Positions 1 through 6,623 are shown, counted from the stretch's first letter. The stretch is DNA of 16,687 nucleotides from an uncultured Alistipes sp. (GCA_900768045.1 CAAGBL010000036.1:1-16687); one strand, 5' to 3'. The notes: generated from the sequence alone by a model not told the origin. Numbers and translations: made by a program.

Positions 1-1520
1 AGATTACCCTCGGCATCAATGCCAAAGATTGCGAATACATAGTCGGTGCTCCAGCGAAGCTGACCAATGTCGGCAACGCCGCTACCCTCGTTGGTGTACC
101 ACGAAGCCACAGTAGCCACGTCGTAGCCATAGCTTGCCGCGTCGCTCTCCCAGCCAGCATATATCTTCTGGTAGAACTCCTCAGCAGAGCCATAGCGATT
201 GTCGAATTCGGCACGTGTGCGGCACTCGTAGTAGTATCTAAAGTCGTTGTTAGGCGTAACATAGATGTCGGCACCACTCCAGGCAAGGTTTGTAATCTCC
301 ACATCGAGCTCAGGGCTCTCGCTTGGCTCGGCAGGGGTGGTAATAAGCTCGCTGAGGAAGACATCAGAAGTTAAGCTGTTGCTCTCAGCGTCGTAGCTGA
401 AGACCACAACATAGTAGTTGCTCTCAGCCACAACCTCTACCTCCTTCTGAACAATGCCGCTAATAAGATCAGCGCCAATGTTGCCCTCGATGAGCGATGC
501 AGCCAGCTCTGCGCCACCATCCTCGCCTACCTCGGCTGCGGTGTGCAACGCATGGTAGTATGTTATGCTGTTGCTGTTTGGAATCACGCTATATATAACC
601 TTACGATAGTTATACTCGTCAATCTCGATTACTGGCTCGAACGCCATCACGGCATCCTCTGGTTTAAACTCCTCCGACATAAATACGTCTGTTGTAGGGC
701 CATTATCGAAGCCCCATACAACAACCCTATAGGTCTTGAAGCTATTCACGCTCTTGCTAATATCGCTGTTGGTGATTGTCTGCGTGCCCGAGAATGTGCG
801 ATTCTCGATTACTGACTCATAGTCTGGTGTGAGGTACTTGATAAGGTCCTTGTATGAGTTCTCCTGATCGGGGCCATAAGGTGCTAGCACATCGGTAGAC
901 TCGATAGTCACGTAGTAGGGCTCGTCTGTGGTAGGCTCTACGGTGAACTCCACCGACGACTTTGTCAATGTGCCAATGGTGATGCTAAATGTGTTGTTCG
1001 ATGGCACAGGAGCTGTGGTGCGGAACTCCTTGAAAGCCACAGAGGCTATCTGTACACCCTCGTCGTTCATGCCAAAGCAGTATGCCACATACTCAGTGTC
1101 CCAATCCATGTTGTAGATGTCGTCGTACTTAACGTCGTATGTTCTTTCGCCTGAGCGCTGCTCAAGACACATGTAGTACTGCCATGGGTCGTCGTAGCCC
1201 ATCTCCTCATACATCTTTGCCGACGATTCCCACTCCTCGATGCGCGCTGCCACGAGCTTCTCTGCATCCTCGGCATATGGGGCAAATGCCTCCTTGGTCA
1301 TCACGCCAAGGATATACTCCATTTGCTCTGAGGGGGTGACTCTAATTGCAGCATTATTCCAGCTAATGTCGCTAATCTCGAGCTCTATTGTTGCTAACTC
1401 CTTTTCAGGTTGCTCTTGTGGGTTTTCTGGCTCCTGAGGATTAGGTTCAGGTTCAGGGGTATCGTTACAGCCAACGAGCATCGCAGCGCATATAGCTAAA
1501 AGTGTAAAAATATTCTTCAT
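1..1520 (-). CDS. Surface-type lipoprotein with at least four fibronectin-like repeats (3' end outside the window)
   Basis: I read this frame by hand from the ATG at 1520 down to the window edge: 506 codons with no stop, so the C-terminus is missing. The N-terminus is a lipoprotein signal with lipobox LVGC (Cys18), followed by a Pro/Glu-rich tether. The rest is tandem units of about 110-130 residues. Each opens with a strand such as LDVEITNLAW, continues into a (V/I)TP turn and a Y-rich strand, and closes with a DTEYV...FG(M/I)(D/N)-x-EG strand and an F-x-TT tail. At least four units are visible, the last one cut. This resembles a fibronectin-III/Ig-like fold, but I cannot name a Pfam family. 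It lies 45 bases downstream of the lipoprotein gene at 1566-2822, shares its architecture and is probably co-transcribed with it. Anchoring in the outer membrane, probably surface-exposed, is inferred. Its ligand is unknown. Confidence 0.85.
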   Translation of the reverse strand, partial: MKNIFTLLAICAAMLVGCNDTPEPEPNPQEPENPQEQPEKELATIELEISDISWNNAAIRVTPSEQMEYILGVMTKEAFAPYAEDAEKLVAARIEEWESSAKMYEEMGYDDPWQYYMCLEQRSGERTYDVKYDDIYNMDWDTEYVAYCFGMNDEGVQIASVAFKEFRTTAPVPSNNTFSITIGTLTKSSVEFTVEPTTDEPYYVTIESTDVLAPYGPDQENSYKDLIKYLTPDYESVIENRTFSGTQTITNSDISKSVNSFKTYRVVVWGFDNGPTTDVFMSEEFKPEDAVMAFEPVIEIDEYNYRKVIYSVIPNSNSITYYHALHTAAEVGEDGGAELAASLIEGNIGADLISGIVQKEVEVVAESNYYVVVFSYDAESNSLTSDVFLSELITTPAEPSESPELDVEITNLAWSGADIYVTPNNDFRYYYECRTRAEFDNRYGSAEEFYQKIYAGWESDAASYGYDVATVASWYTNEGSGVADIGQLRWSTDYVFAIFGIDAEGN

Positions 1521-1565
1521 ACAAGCTATCTTGTTTAACAATTACACATAGGTTTACCGAAGCTA

Positions 1566-2822
1566 TTACTCTTCCTCTGTCTGTGGGCGGCTTGGAGTGG
1601 TGAACTCGTGTACAAGGAGGCCTGTTGTTGGGCCATTCTCGTCAAGACCAAAGACGAATACGCCATATTCACGGTTCGCAGTGAAATATTGGTTGCGTGA
1701 CTCGTGTGGCTGGTATATTGTCTCGCCCTGCATGCGGAAGTCCTCAAGAACCTCCCATGACTGCTTCGATGCGTTGAGGAGAATCTGATACTGGATATAC
1801 TCCTCGTCGCTGCGACCAGTGTTGTCAGAAGTAAAGTACCAGTCATACCAGCTCATGTTGGTGATGGTCACATAATACTTTGCCTCAGGATCCGATGGGG
1901 TAATCTTAGCATCTACCATGAACTTGTTGAACGCTACGTCCCACTCTGTTGCTGTAATCTCAACATCAAACGTTAGGTCTGTGTTAGCAGGTTTTGAGGC
2001 TGTTTTGAACTCCTTCTTGGTCATCTGTGTTGTGAGGTTGCCCTCTGCGTCGAGACCATATACATATACCATGTACTCATTGTCCCACATAAGGAGGTTG
2101 TAGAGCGAGTCGGAGCTATCTGTGGTAACACCACTTGTTAGGTCCCAACCCATCACCTCTTTCCAGTTCAGACCTTCCAAGTCGGCGTAGTACTGCCAGA
2201 AGCCGAAGTCGTTCTGAATAAGGAGGTTGTCGCTATTGTCGAACCACTCGTCGTACTGCTCCATCTCCTCAATCCACCAGAAGTAGCTCATCTCAGGGTC
2301 ATTTGGCGTAATCTTAACATTTGCGCTAAGACCAGTGATATCTGTTACTTCAATCGCAAACTCCTCAGTGCCATTAGGTGTTGTGATACGCTCTGAGCGG
2401 TGAAGCTTGCCAAAAATGTTTTTTGTCTCGCTATCATACTGGAAGTAGAGCAGACGGTAGTGTGAGTGAGCGATAAGACCACCAAATGTTAATGTCTGCT
2501 CACCACGGAAAATCAACTGCTCGGCATTTGGCGATGAGAGCTGATCCAAGACAATCAACTCCTCCTCGCCACCGAGATACTTCTCGGTGTCTGATGCCAA
2601 ACATACATAGTAGTAATCGACTTCACTTGATGGGGTGATTGTTACTGTCACAGCGTCCTCGTTAATCTCATCGAATATCACCTCGAACGAGCCCTCAACA
2701 AGCGGCTTAGGCTGATCTGGCTCCTGTGGTGTTGGATCTGGTTGCTCATTGTTGCAGCCTACTGCAAGTGTTGCTGCCAACATCATACACACCAAAAATG
2801 GTTTGATGTTAAAAATTCTCAT
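1566..2822 (-). CDS. Lipoprotein with three fibronectin-like repeats
   Basis: A 418-residue protein with a type II signal peptide; the lipobox is LAVGC with Cys23. An acidic, Pro-rich linker (about 24-42) precedes three homologous units at about 45-148, 154-276 and 284-411. Each unit starts F-(D/E/A)-(V/I)-x-(I/V), has a TP(S/N) turn followed by D/E and a Tyr-rich strand, carries a helical, Asp/Trp-rich insertion, and ends in a strand like YMVYVYGLD followed by F-x-T. The start at 2822 is supported by the signal peptide and by a consensus promoter 46 bases upstream. It is the first gene of a two-gene unit with the lipoprotein at 1-1520. The role is unknown; the architecture suggests a surface lipoprotein that binds a polymer or protein, which is inference. 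Confidence 0.85.
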   Translation of the reverse strand: MRIFNIKPFLVCMMLAATLAVGCNNEQPDPTPQEPDQPKPLVEGSFEVIFDEINEDAVTVTITPSSEVDYYYVCLASDTEKYLGGEEELIVLDQLSSPNAEQLIFRGEQTLTFGGLIAHSHYRLLYFQYDSETKNIFGKLHRSERITTPNGTEEFAIEVTDITGLSANVKITPNDPEMSYFWWIEEMEQYDEWFDNSDNLLIQNDFGFWQYYADLEGLNWKEVMGWDLTSGVTTDSSDSLYNLLMWDNEYMVYVYGLDAEGNLTTQMTKKEFKTASKPANTDLTFDVEITATEWDVAFNKFMVDAKITPSDPEAKYYVTITNMSWYDWYFTSDNTGRSDEEYIQYQILLNASKQSWEVLEDFRMQGETIYQPHESRNQYFTANREYGVFVFGLDENGPTTGLLVHEFTTPSRPQTEEE

Positions 2823-2867
2823 TGTTTTGTTAGTTTAGTTTTAGGTTATGTTAGTATGATAACAATA

Positions 2868-2897
2868 CAAATTTATGCAAAAATCTATATTTCCAAA
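2868..2897 (-). promoter_or_regulatory. Bacteroidota-type promoter for the lipoprotein pair
   Basis: On the minus strand, TTTG (2897-2894), 18 bases, then TAAATTTG (2875-2868) match the -33/-7 consensus TTTG...TAnnTTTG. The start of transcription would fall near 2861, about 40 bases before the ATG at 2822. Confidence 0.7.
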
Positions 2898-2969
2898 TCT
2901 TTTAATTAAAAAAAGTGTTGATTGATGAAAAAATTAGTATTATCGCTTACGTTTTTTAACAAAAATAAC

Positions 2970-2977
2970 TACCTTTG
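2970..2977 (+). promoter_or_regulatory. -7 promoter element for L-threonine dehydrogenase
   Basis: TACCTTTG matches the Bacteroidota -7 consensus TAnnTTTG; no convincing TTTG lies at the -33 position. The start of transcription would be near 2984, leaving a leader of about 78 bases before the ATG at 3062. The ATG is preceded by an A/T-rich stretch and not by a Shine-Dalgarno sequence. Confidence 0.55.
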
Positions 2978-2993
2978 CATATTGAATAGAGTG

Positions 2994-3033
2994 CCATTGA
3001 AAATGGTAACGCTTTTGGGTGCTGATCCTAAAA
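2994..3033 (+). promoter_or_regulatory. Two small hairpins in the tdh leader
   Basis: Within the predicted leader, CCATT (2994-2998) pairs with AATGG (3002-3006) around a GAA loop. TTTTGGG (3013-3019) pairs with CCTAAAA (3027-3033) with one G-U wobble. The hairpins are weak and match no riboswitch I recognise. They are listed only because they fill most of the leader. Confidence 0.25.
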
Positions 3034-3061
3034 CTTAATAATTTAAAGATAAACAAATCTA

Positions 3062-4006
3062 ATGAAGCGTATTTTGGTTTTGGGTGCCGGTGGTCAGATT
3101 GGATCTGAGTTGGTACCATATCTTCGCTCAATCTACGGTGCATCGAATGTCCTTGCAACCGATGTTAAGCACAATGCAGTTTTGGCCGAGGCTGGCCCAT
3201 TTGAGGCTCTTGACGCTCTCGATGCTAATCAGTATGCTGAGCTTGTTAAGAAGTACAACATCGACTCTATCTTCAACCTCGTGGCACTCTTGTCAGCTAC
3301 AGGCGAGAAGAACCCTCAGCTTGCTATGCGTATCAACATGGGTGCTTTGGAGAACTCATTGGAGATTGCACGTGAGAACAACTGTGCAGTATTCACTCCA
3401 AGCTCTATTGGTGCTTTTGGTGGTGACTTCCCACGTGACAAGACTCCACAGGATACCGTTATGCAGCCAAACACTATCTACGGTGTGTGCAAGGTAACTG
3501 GTGAGCTTTTGTCTAACTACTACCACACACGCTTCGGCGTTGATACTCGTTCGGTACGTTTCCCAGGTATCATCTCTAACGTGACACTTCCTGGTGGCGG
3601 TACTACTGACTACGCAGTAGAGATCTACTACGAGGCAGTTAAGGGTAACAAGTTCGTATGTAACATCGCTCCAGATGTATATATGGATATGATGTATATG
3701 CCTGATGCATTGCGTGCTACAGTTGAGCTTATGGAGGCTGATCCTGCAAAGCTTAAGCACCGCAACTCATTCAACATCGCAGCAATGAGCTTCACACCAG
3801 AGATTATTCGTGAGGTTGTTGAGCGCCACGTGCCAGGCTTCCAGATGGAGTACAACGTAGATCCTGTAAAGGATCAGATTTCACGTAGCTGGCCAAACTC
3901 TTTGGACGACACATGTGCTCGTGAGGAGTGGGGTTGGAAGCCACAGTGGGATCTTGAGTCTATGACTAAGGATATGCTTGAAAAAGTTGCAGCAAAACTC
4001 AAGTAA
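3062..4006 (+). CDS. tdh: L-threonine 3-dehydrogenase, short-chain dehydrogenase type
   Basis: A 314-residue NAD-dependent epimerase/dehydratase-fold protein. It would oxidise L-threonine to 2-amino-3-oxobutyrate with NAD+, the first step of threonine conversion to glycine and acetyl-CoA in the cytoplasm. The Rossmann motif G8-AGGQI-G14 is at the N-terminus. The catalytic Y140-x3-K144 (YGVCK) and preceding Ser114/115 (TPSS) are intact. Segments such as PGGGTTDYAVE and YMDMMYMPDA are typical of the UDP-galactose-epimerase-like threonine dehydrogenases, which are unrelated to the zinc-dependent Tdh of E. coli. The length is normal for that family. Every arginine codon I read is CGT or CGC and I saw no ATA isoleucine codon, unlike the lipoprotein genes, which suggests high expression. 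It is monocistronic, with its own promoter and terminator. The partner ligase kbl is not in the window. A related sugar epimerase is the main alternative, but less likely. Confidence 0.9.
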   Translation: MKRILVLGAGGQIGSELVPYLRSIYGASNVLATDVKHNAVLAEAGPFEALDALDANQYAELVKKYNIDSIFNLVALLSATGEKNPQLAMRINMGALENSLEIARENNCAVFTPSSIGAFGGDFPRDKTPQDTVMQPNTIYGVCKVTGELLSNYYHTRFGVDTRSVRFPGIISNVTLPGGGTTDYAVEIYYEAVKGNKFVCNIAPDVYMDMMYMPDALRATVELMEADPAKLKHRNSFNIAAMSFTPEIIREVVERHVPGFQMEYNVDPVKDQISRSWPNSLDDTCAREEWGWKPQWDLESMTKDMLEKVAAKLK

Positions 4007-4020
4007 TTTGTTGTGATAAG

Positions 4021-4098
4021 CCGCAATCTGCGGCACATGCTTAAAAAGTTGACTACCCGAGGCTGTACTAAGTGTACTATCCTCGGGTAGTCCCTTTT
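4021..4098 (+). terminator. Rho-independent terminator of tdh
   Basis: A 12-bp perfect stem, GACTACCCGAGG (4051-4062) with CCTCGGGTAGTC (4081-4092), is followed by CTTTTT (4093-4098). An A-run (4043-4047) before the stem could make it work in both directions. A smaller hairpin, CCGCA-ATC-TGCGG (4021-4033), lies just upstream. Confidence 0.9.
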
Positions 4099-4180
4099 TA
4101 GATGTACCACATCTTACGACTTCTGACAACAAATTTATGTCTCGTGATAAGAGTCCAAAAGAGTCCGAAGAGTAGAAAAA

Positions 4181-4219
4181 ATACCCTTAATACCCTTTAT
4201 TACCCTTTTGACCCTTTGA
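4181..4219. repeat. Degenerate 10-bp tandem repeat (TACCCTTT-like)
   Basis: Four successive units of roughly ten bases each contain ACCCTT: ATACCCTTAA, TACCCTTTAT, TACCCTTTTG and ACCCTTTGAT. They are preceded by two GAGTCC copies (4151-4156 and 4161-4166). No gene is visible here. This is part of the longest gene-free stretch of the window (4007-4358), which otherwise holds the tdh terminator and the two repeats listed next. Confidence 0.6.
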
Positions 4220-4287
4220 TAGGAATGGGTAACGCTTCGCTCGATGGGAATTATCTTATTTATCCTATCTATCCCATTCGTCCTATC
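4218..4287. repeat. Imperfect inverted repeat in the gene-free stretch
   Basis: GATAGGAATGGG (4218-4229) pairs with CCCATT (4273-4278) plus CCTATC (4282-4287), leaving a 3-base bulge. GCTTCGC (4234-4240) is also the reverse complement of GCGAAGC (4305-4311). Pyrimidine-rich TATCC/GTCC words repeat through 4259-4297. It may be a structured intergenic repeat; there is no U-tract that would make it a clear terminator. Confidence 0.45.
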
Positions 4288-4320
4288 GTCCCTATTAATT
4301 CCGTGCGAAGCACACCTTAC

Positions 4321-4355
4321 TTTTCACTTTTCACTTTTCACTTTTCACCTTTCAC
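4321..4355. repeat. Heptanucleotide tandem repeat TTTTCAC
   Basis: Four perfect copies of TTTTCAC (4321-4348) are followed by one imperfect copy, CTTTCAC (4349-4355). The array ends three bases before the stop codon of the DUF4294 gene, so it would lie in that gene's 3' untranslated region. Such an array can change copy number by slippage. Confidence 0.9.
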
Positions 4356-4358
4356 CTC

Positions 4359-4955
4359 TTAGAGCAGTCCCGCCTTATAGTAGAGCACTATCTGTTCGAG
4401 CATGGCATCTTCGCCATTAACATTATACTCCAACTTGAGGTTATTGCCAAACATGCGGGCAAGTATCTGGTAGAAGTTGGCCGTAAAGCCCGAGCGTATA
4501 TCCTTCACGATGTTGAATGCCGTGTGTTTTGTCTCTCGGTCGATGAGTTTAAGCAGAATCACTCCCTCATAGCGTGTCATCTTCCAGAGCATGGGCGTAA
4601 GCTCCTTCTTGAGTGCATCTTCCAAGGCCTTAGTATATCCCTTTTGGTCTTTGCGGCGTTCAAACTCAGCTAAGCGTATGTCGAGATCCTCCAGGCGCTT
4701 TGCGGCCTCGAGGGCGAGAGGGTAGACCTTCTTTACAGCCTTTACCATACGCTGATATCGCTGAATATCCCTATTACGTTTATATATAGGTACGGTCATT
4801 ATGGTAATGTGTAGCACCGAGTCGCCCTGGGCATCTACCTCCCAGCGTGCCGACTGTGCACCATAGACACGCTGTCTGCGTGCCTGCGCCGAGCTCTCGG
4901 CGGGCAGTAGGAGGCTAAGCATGAGTAGCAGAAATATCGTGCGTAGGTGCAACAT
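4359..4955 (-). CDS. DUF4294 family protein, secreted or periplasmic
   Basis: A 198-residue protein read from the ATG at 4955. The open frame continues upstream to 5045, but I prefer 4955 for two reasons: it gives a proper signal peptide (LRT, a Leu-rich core to about residue 18, then PAESSAQA), and a TATCTTTG promoter element lies inside the upstream extension. The mature part has the DUF4294 pattern: RYQRMVKAVKKVYPLA near 66-81, a charged helical region to about 120, then GVILLKLIDRET near 131-142 and RMFGNNLKLEYN near 167-178. DUF4294 proteins are typical of Bacteroidota and have no established function. It is divergent from the thioesterase gene and ends next to the heptamer repeat. Confidence 0.8.
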   Translation of the reverse strand: MLHLRTIFLLLMLSLLLPAESSAQARRQRVYGAQSARWEVDAQGDSVLHITIMTVPIYKRNRDIQRYQRMVKAVKKVYPLALEAAKRLEDLDIRLAEFERRKDQKGYTKALEDALKKELTPMLWKMTRYEGVILLKLIDRETKHTAFNIVKDIRSGFTANFYQILARMFGNNLKLEYNVNGEDAMLEQIVLYYKAGLL

Positions 4956-4971
4956 CTGAAATATCTTTTTA

Positions 4972-4979
4972 CAAAGATA
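4972..4979 (-). promoter_or_regulatory. -7 promoter element for the DUF4294 gene
   Basis: The minus strand reads TATCTTTG, an exact TAnnTTTG match; the -33 box is weak. Transcription would start near 4965, only about 10 bases before the ATG at 4955 and downstream of the alternative start at 5045. It therefore supports the shorter protein. Confidence 0.55.
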
Positions 4980-5001
4980 ACGAAATAGTCCGATATTTAA
5001 T

Positions 5002-5031
5002 TTTGTATCTCGAAGAAAATCATTATTTTTG
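5002..5031 (+). promoter_or_regulatory. Bacteroidota-type promoter for the thioesterase gene
   Basis: TTTG (5002-5005), 18 bases, then TATTTTTG (5024-5031) form a full -33/-7 pair. The predicted start near 5038 leaves a short A/T-rich leader before the ATG at 5063. Confidence 0.7.
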
Positions 5032-5062
5032 TAGTATAATAACATATAAAAAGTAGTAGTAT

Positions 5063-5434
5063 ATGCTTGAAGTAGGATTAAAACACAATAGCGTGATGCG
5101 TGTTGAGGCGGGTAATACTGCCGAGTTTATTGGCTCTGGCGACATGGCCGTTCTTGCAACACCTGCAATGGTAGCACTTATGGAGAATGCAGCAATGCTT
5201 GCTGTAGCACTGCACCTCGGCGAGGGCGAGACTACCGTGGGTTCTATGATTTCGACATCGCACCTTAAGCCTTCAAAGGTTGGTAACGTGGTTGAAGCAC
5301 GTGCTGAGCTTACGGAGGTTGACGGTCGTAAGCTGACGTTCAAGATTTCGGCTTATGATGGCGAGACGCTTATTGGCGAGGGCGACCACATTCGCTTCGT
5401 GGTAAATCGCGAGAAGTTCCTATCTAAGTTATAG
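5063..5434 (+). CDS. Hotdog-fold acyl-CoA thioesterase, FlK-like
   Basis: A 123-residue single-domain hotdog protein expected to hydrolyse an acyl-CoA thioester in the cytoplasm. It matches the family of fluoroacetyl-CoA thioesterase FlK. T33, E41 and H67 have exactly the spacing (8 and 26 residues) of the FlK catalytic residues Thr42, Glu50 and His76. They sit in the segments LATPAMVALMENAA and TTVGSMISTSHL, and VDGRKLTFKISAYDG follows as in the family. The real substrate is unknown; Bacteroidales members are unlikely to face fluoroacetate, so a general housekeeping acyl-CoA is more plausible. It has its own promoter and converges on the candidate small RNA, whose U-tract begins 6 bases after the stop codon. 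Confidence 0.85.
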   Translation: MLEVGLKHNSVMRVEAGNTAEFIGSGDMAVLATPAMVALMENAAMLAVALHLGEGETTVGSMISTSHLKPSKVGNVVEARAELTEVDGRKLTFKISAYDGETLIGEGDHIRFVVNREKFLSKL

Positions 5435-5439
5435 GATAC

Positions 5440-5568
5440 AAAAAAAAGCTGATGCGTATTCCCCCATAAGCAACCAAATTATAATATCCAAATGAAAGCT
5501 TATAACCCCAATTGGCTGCTCTATACGCATCAGCACTAAAATATGGTTAAACGGTTTGTTGTTTAACG
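5440..5568 (-). ncRNA. Candidate small structured RNA
   Basis: Read on the minus strand, a predicted start near 5568 is followed at once by a hairpin: GTTAAAC (5567-5561) with GTTTAAC (5552-5546). A long second hairpin is closed by a perfect 12-bp stem, GCTGATGCGTAT (5534-5523) with ATACGCATCAGC (5459-5448), which runs directly into eight T residues (5447-5440). Inside it, AGCAGCCAA (5520-5512) pairs with TTGGTTGCT (5477-5469) over nine pairs, one of them G-U. On the plus strand that pair would be an A-C mismatch, so the fold favours a minus-strand RNA. An apical TTATAA/TTATAA pairing is possible. Promoter, two hairpins and U8 tail together describe an RNA of about 125-130 nucleotides. I do not recognise an Rfam family; a divergent 6S-like or Bacteroidales-1-like RNA is possible. 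The weaker alternative is a terminator with a very long loop. Confidence 0.6.
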
Positions 5569-5574
5569 ACGGCG

Positions 5575-5605
5575 CAAAGGTAGTGTAATACACGTAGTTA
5601 GGCAA
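5575..5605 (-). promoter_or_regulatory. Promoter of the candidate small RNA
   Basis: The minus strand reads TACCTTTG (5582-5575), an exact -7 element, with a TTG core at 5605-5603, 20 bases upstream. No protein-coding gene follows on this strand before the U-tract at 5447-5440, so the promoter has no other obvious target. Confidence 0.55.
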
Positions 5606-5639
5606 TAGACGCTTTACTGAAAGTGTAACCAATATTACA
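5582..5639. promoter_or_regulatory. Paired palindromes, possible operators for the AraC-type regulator
   Basis: GTGTA-A-TACAC (5583-5593) is an 11-base palindrome placed between the -33 and -7 boxes of the small-RNA promoter. TGTAA-CCAATA-TTACA (5624-5639) is a second one. Both contain AGTGTAA (5582-5588 and 5622-5628), and these copies are exactly 40 bases apart, close to four helical turns. The site lies 44-101 bases before the regulator start. Binding by that regulator is a guess. Confidence 0.35.
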
Positions 5640-5682
5640 TGTGGGCGGAAACCGATGTCGCCTGCCACAATTTTTTGGGGTT

Positions 5683-6579
5683 ATGGATAAAGAGGCACAA
5701 ATTCTAAAATTAGACACCATACAGAGCCTAAATGACTATCTTGGTGTTAAGTCGCCAAATAGCCTATTTACGGTCATCGACCTATCGGAAGTTGGTGATA
5801 TTGAGCAAGTTGCTAAGCGTTATAACCTATATTGCGTGATATTAGTTCATGACGATGAGCGCATTCAGGGCCATGATGCATATCTCTATTTTGTTCGCCC
5901 AGGCCAGTATGGTCGTCTCAGTTCGGGCGTTATGCCAAGGCTCAAGGGTTGGTTATTGTGCTTCCACCCCGACATCTTGCAGGGCACGTTGCTGGTAAAT
6001 AGAATGTCGGAGTATGCCTTCTTTAGAGATTCGATGACAGATCCACTAAATCTCGACAAAGAGGATGCTGCACTCATAGATAACTACATGCGCCTACTTC
6101 GTGTCGAGCAGTTTCGTGAGGTCGATCGCTATACCAAGCGCATCTTCGCCTCGGGTATGTCAGTAATTTTGACGCAGTGCCTACGCTTCTATGATCGTCA
6201 GCTCGGCTGTGTTGAGCATGGCAACAACGACATTGTGCGCCGTGTTGATATTCTGCTCAACGACCTCTTTTCTTCTCCTATGCGTAGCCGTGAGCTGCCT
6301 ACTGTGGCGTGGTGTGCCGAAAAACTCAATCTTTCGGCAAACTACCTCGGCGACCTTATGCGTAAGCACGGTAATATCTCGGCACAGGAGCATATCCACC
6401 GTCGTATTGTTGAGGAGATTAAGACCTACCTCGAACGTGATAATTGCTCGATAGGCCATATTGCTTATGTGCTTGGTTTTAAGCACCCTCACCACCTATC
6501 ACGCCTCTTCCGCAAGGCTGAGGGGTGCACGCCTATCGAGTATCGCCATCGCTTCCACAGTAGGAGCAGTGAGGAGTAA
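5683..6579 (+). CDS. AraC-family transcriptional regulator
   Basis: A 298-residue protein from the ATG at 5683. The frame is open to a GTG at 5641, but the first 14 residues would be unlike the family, so the ATG is preferred. Residues 1-110 are a sensor-like domain with cupin-like beta-strand spacing (YCVILVHDDE, YLYFVRPGQYGRL), and about 125-195 are helical. The C-terminus (about 195-292) is the AraC/XylS DNA-binding domain with two helix-turn-helix units. The first is near 205-228 (LPTVAWCAEKLNLSANYLGDL); the second is near 256-278 (SIGHIAYVLGFKHPHHLSRLFRK), followed by the conserved G-x-TP-x-EYR. The inducer is unknown. The gene stands alone, divergent from the candidate small RNA, with palindromes between them, and no terminator hairpin is obvious behind it. 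No catabolic genes lie next to it. Confidence 0.88.
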   Translation: MDKEAQILKLDTIQSLNDYLGVKSPNSLFTVIDLSEVGDIEQVAKRYNLYCVILVHDDERIQGHDAYLYFVRPGQYGRLSSGVMPRLKGWLLCFHPDILQGTLLVNRMSEYAFFRDSMTDPLNLDKEDAALIDNYMRLLRVEQFREVDRYTKRIFASGMSVILTQCLRFYDRQLGCVEHGNNDIVRRVDILLNDLFSSPMRSRELPTVAWCAEKLNLSANYLGDLMRKHGNISAQEHIHRRIVEEIKTYLERDNCSIGHIAYVLGFKHPHHLSRLFRKAEGCTPIEYRHRFHSRSSEE

Positions 6580-6623
6580 TGCAAGTCGAATAGGCTGTGT
6601 TGGAGTAACATGCTGGCCAAAAT

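Noticed and set aside
543..815. Plus-strand frame of 90 codons within the left-edge lipoprotein gene
   Set aside because: The minus-strand lipoprotein frame is open over the whole region and has a clear signal peptide and repeats; the opposite frame has neither.
2994..3033. Threonine- or glycine-sensing riboswitch before tdh
   Set aside because: The hairpins are small and none of the conserved glycine riboswitch sequence is visible; a leader peptide rich in threonine codons is also absent.
4051..4098. Possible insertion-sequence end or attachment site
   Set aside because: The inverted repeat is followed by a T-run directly behind a stop codon and is fully explained as a terminator.
4102..4362. 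Short plus-strand protein of about 86 residues in the gene-free stretch
   Set aside because: It is a translation of low-complexity repeats (Pro/Ile and Phe/Thr/Ser runs), with no plausible promoter or conserved feature.
5063..5434. Fluoroacetate resistance enzyme
   Set aside because: The catalytic residues match FlK, but this family is widespread in bacteria without any fluoroacetate exposure, and no related genes are nearby.
5429..5668. Minus-strand frame of 79 codons across the small-RNA locus
   Set aside because: Its start lies upstream of the predicted promoter and it has no family signature. Only the internal 33-codon part is kept, as a low-interest finding.
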